A stretch of DNA of 13,521 bases from JBBQHM01 sp038323965 (GTDB lineage: Bacteria; Verrucomicrobiota; Verrucomicrobiia; Chthoniobacterales; UBA10450), in the NCBI GenBank assembly GCA_038323965.1, contig JBBQHM010000057.1:1-13521 (forward strand), in the 5' to 3' direction. The notes under the pieces are model-generated. The model ran no database searches. It had not been told where the DNA came from and saw only the letters and a program-made list of their open reading frames with translations. Both the position numbers and the translations under genes were made by a program. Shown piece after piece: positions 13,402 to 13,521 of this stretch. Position 1 is the stretch's first letter; each line of letters starts with the position of its first letter.

Positions 13402-13521
13402 TCAATGACCCTGCGAGTCGCTGCCACATAGATCGTCGATGTATAGCTTATTTTCTTCCGCAGCACCGACGAGAATACCACGTTGAAGTGCGACGTGGGC
13501 AATTGCATCACGGTACGCGTA
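13402..13521 (-). CDS. Possible 3' end of an unknown gene entering from the right edge
   Basis: Reading the minus strand from the last base gives an open frame of 39 codons to a TGA at 13404-13402. It begins YAYRDAIAHVALQRGILVGA and ends DDLCGSDSQGH. The composition looks protein-like and the stop falls shortly before repeat copy E, but I recognise no family. A second frame (GTG at 13511, reading MQLPTSHFNVVFSS) is also open here and has a higher share of G/C at third positions, so the choice is uncertain. Confidence 0.25.
   Translation of the reverse strand, partial: YAYRDAIAHVALQRGILVGAAEENKLYIDDLCGSDSQGH

Larger units (their letters stand above)
12944..13521. other. Region without an intact gene: degraded, repeat-bearing DNA
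   Basis: No complete, convincing gene is seen in this 578-base stretch. It holds a short RHS-like remnant, several copies of a degenerate repeat and perhaps a gene end at the right edge, each listed separately. The long open frame on the minus strand from 13511 to 13002 runs through all of these unlike parts and is not believed to be one real gene. Confidence 0.6.

Noticed and set aside
13002..13511. A single 169-codon minus-strand gene
   Set aside because: It joins unrelated parts: unknown sequence, repeat copies read as protein, an RHS fragment and a nonsense tail, so the open frame is probably accidental.

Overview
The window reads as a chromosomal segment of a free-living, fairly GC-rich bacterium. 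The protein styles, the weak use of Shine-Dalgarno sites and the mix of genes suggest a soil or aquatic Verrucomicrobiota-like lineage (possibly Chthoniobacterales). This is an inference, since no marker gene is present.

Layout. (1) Positions 1-1475 concern molybdenum cofactor. The 5' part of an FdhF/YdeP-type molybdopterin oxidoreductase runs off the left edge on the minus strand, divergent from moaA on the plus strand. The moaA leader contains a nested inverted repeat. (2) Positions 1453-3574 hold a class II CPD photolyase (minus) divergent from an atypical short-chain dehydrogenase that lacks the usual Ser/Tyr catalytic pair (plus). (3) Positions 3571-10717 hold a minus-strand block. Three very small membrane-protein genes come first, followed by five tightly packed genes: a CrtI/CrtN-type desaturase, an aldehyde dehydrogenase, a second CrtI/CrtP-type oxidase, a PlsC-type acyltransferase and a family 2 glycosyltransferase. 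This is the gene set expected for a staphyloxanthin-like glycosylated and acylated carotenoic acid. (4) Positions 10718-10877 form a short AT-rich divergent control region with two clusters of TTGTnTA-like direct repeats spaced mostly 10-11 bp. (5) Positions 10878-12943 hold a CarH/LitR-type B12-dependent light-sensing repressor, followed by a coiled-coil protein with a J-domain-like HPD motif. (6) Positions 12944-13521 have no intact gene. They hold a short RHS/YD-repeat remnant between copies of a degenerate GGGGTC-containing repeat (minus strand), and perhaps the 3' end of an unknown gene at the right edge.

Working model: in the dark a CarH-like tetramer carrying adenosylcobalamin would sit on the tandem repeats and repress both itself and the carotenoid operon. 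Light would release it, and the cell would make a membrane-bound carotenoid glycoester. The nearby photolyase fits a photoprotection neighbourhood, although no matching operator was seen in front of it. No synthase for the C30 or C40 backbone (crtM/crtB or hpnCDE) lies in the window, so the precursor must come from elsewhere and the chain length is not proven.
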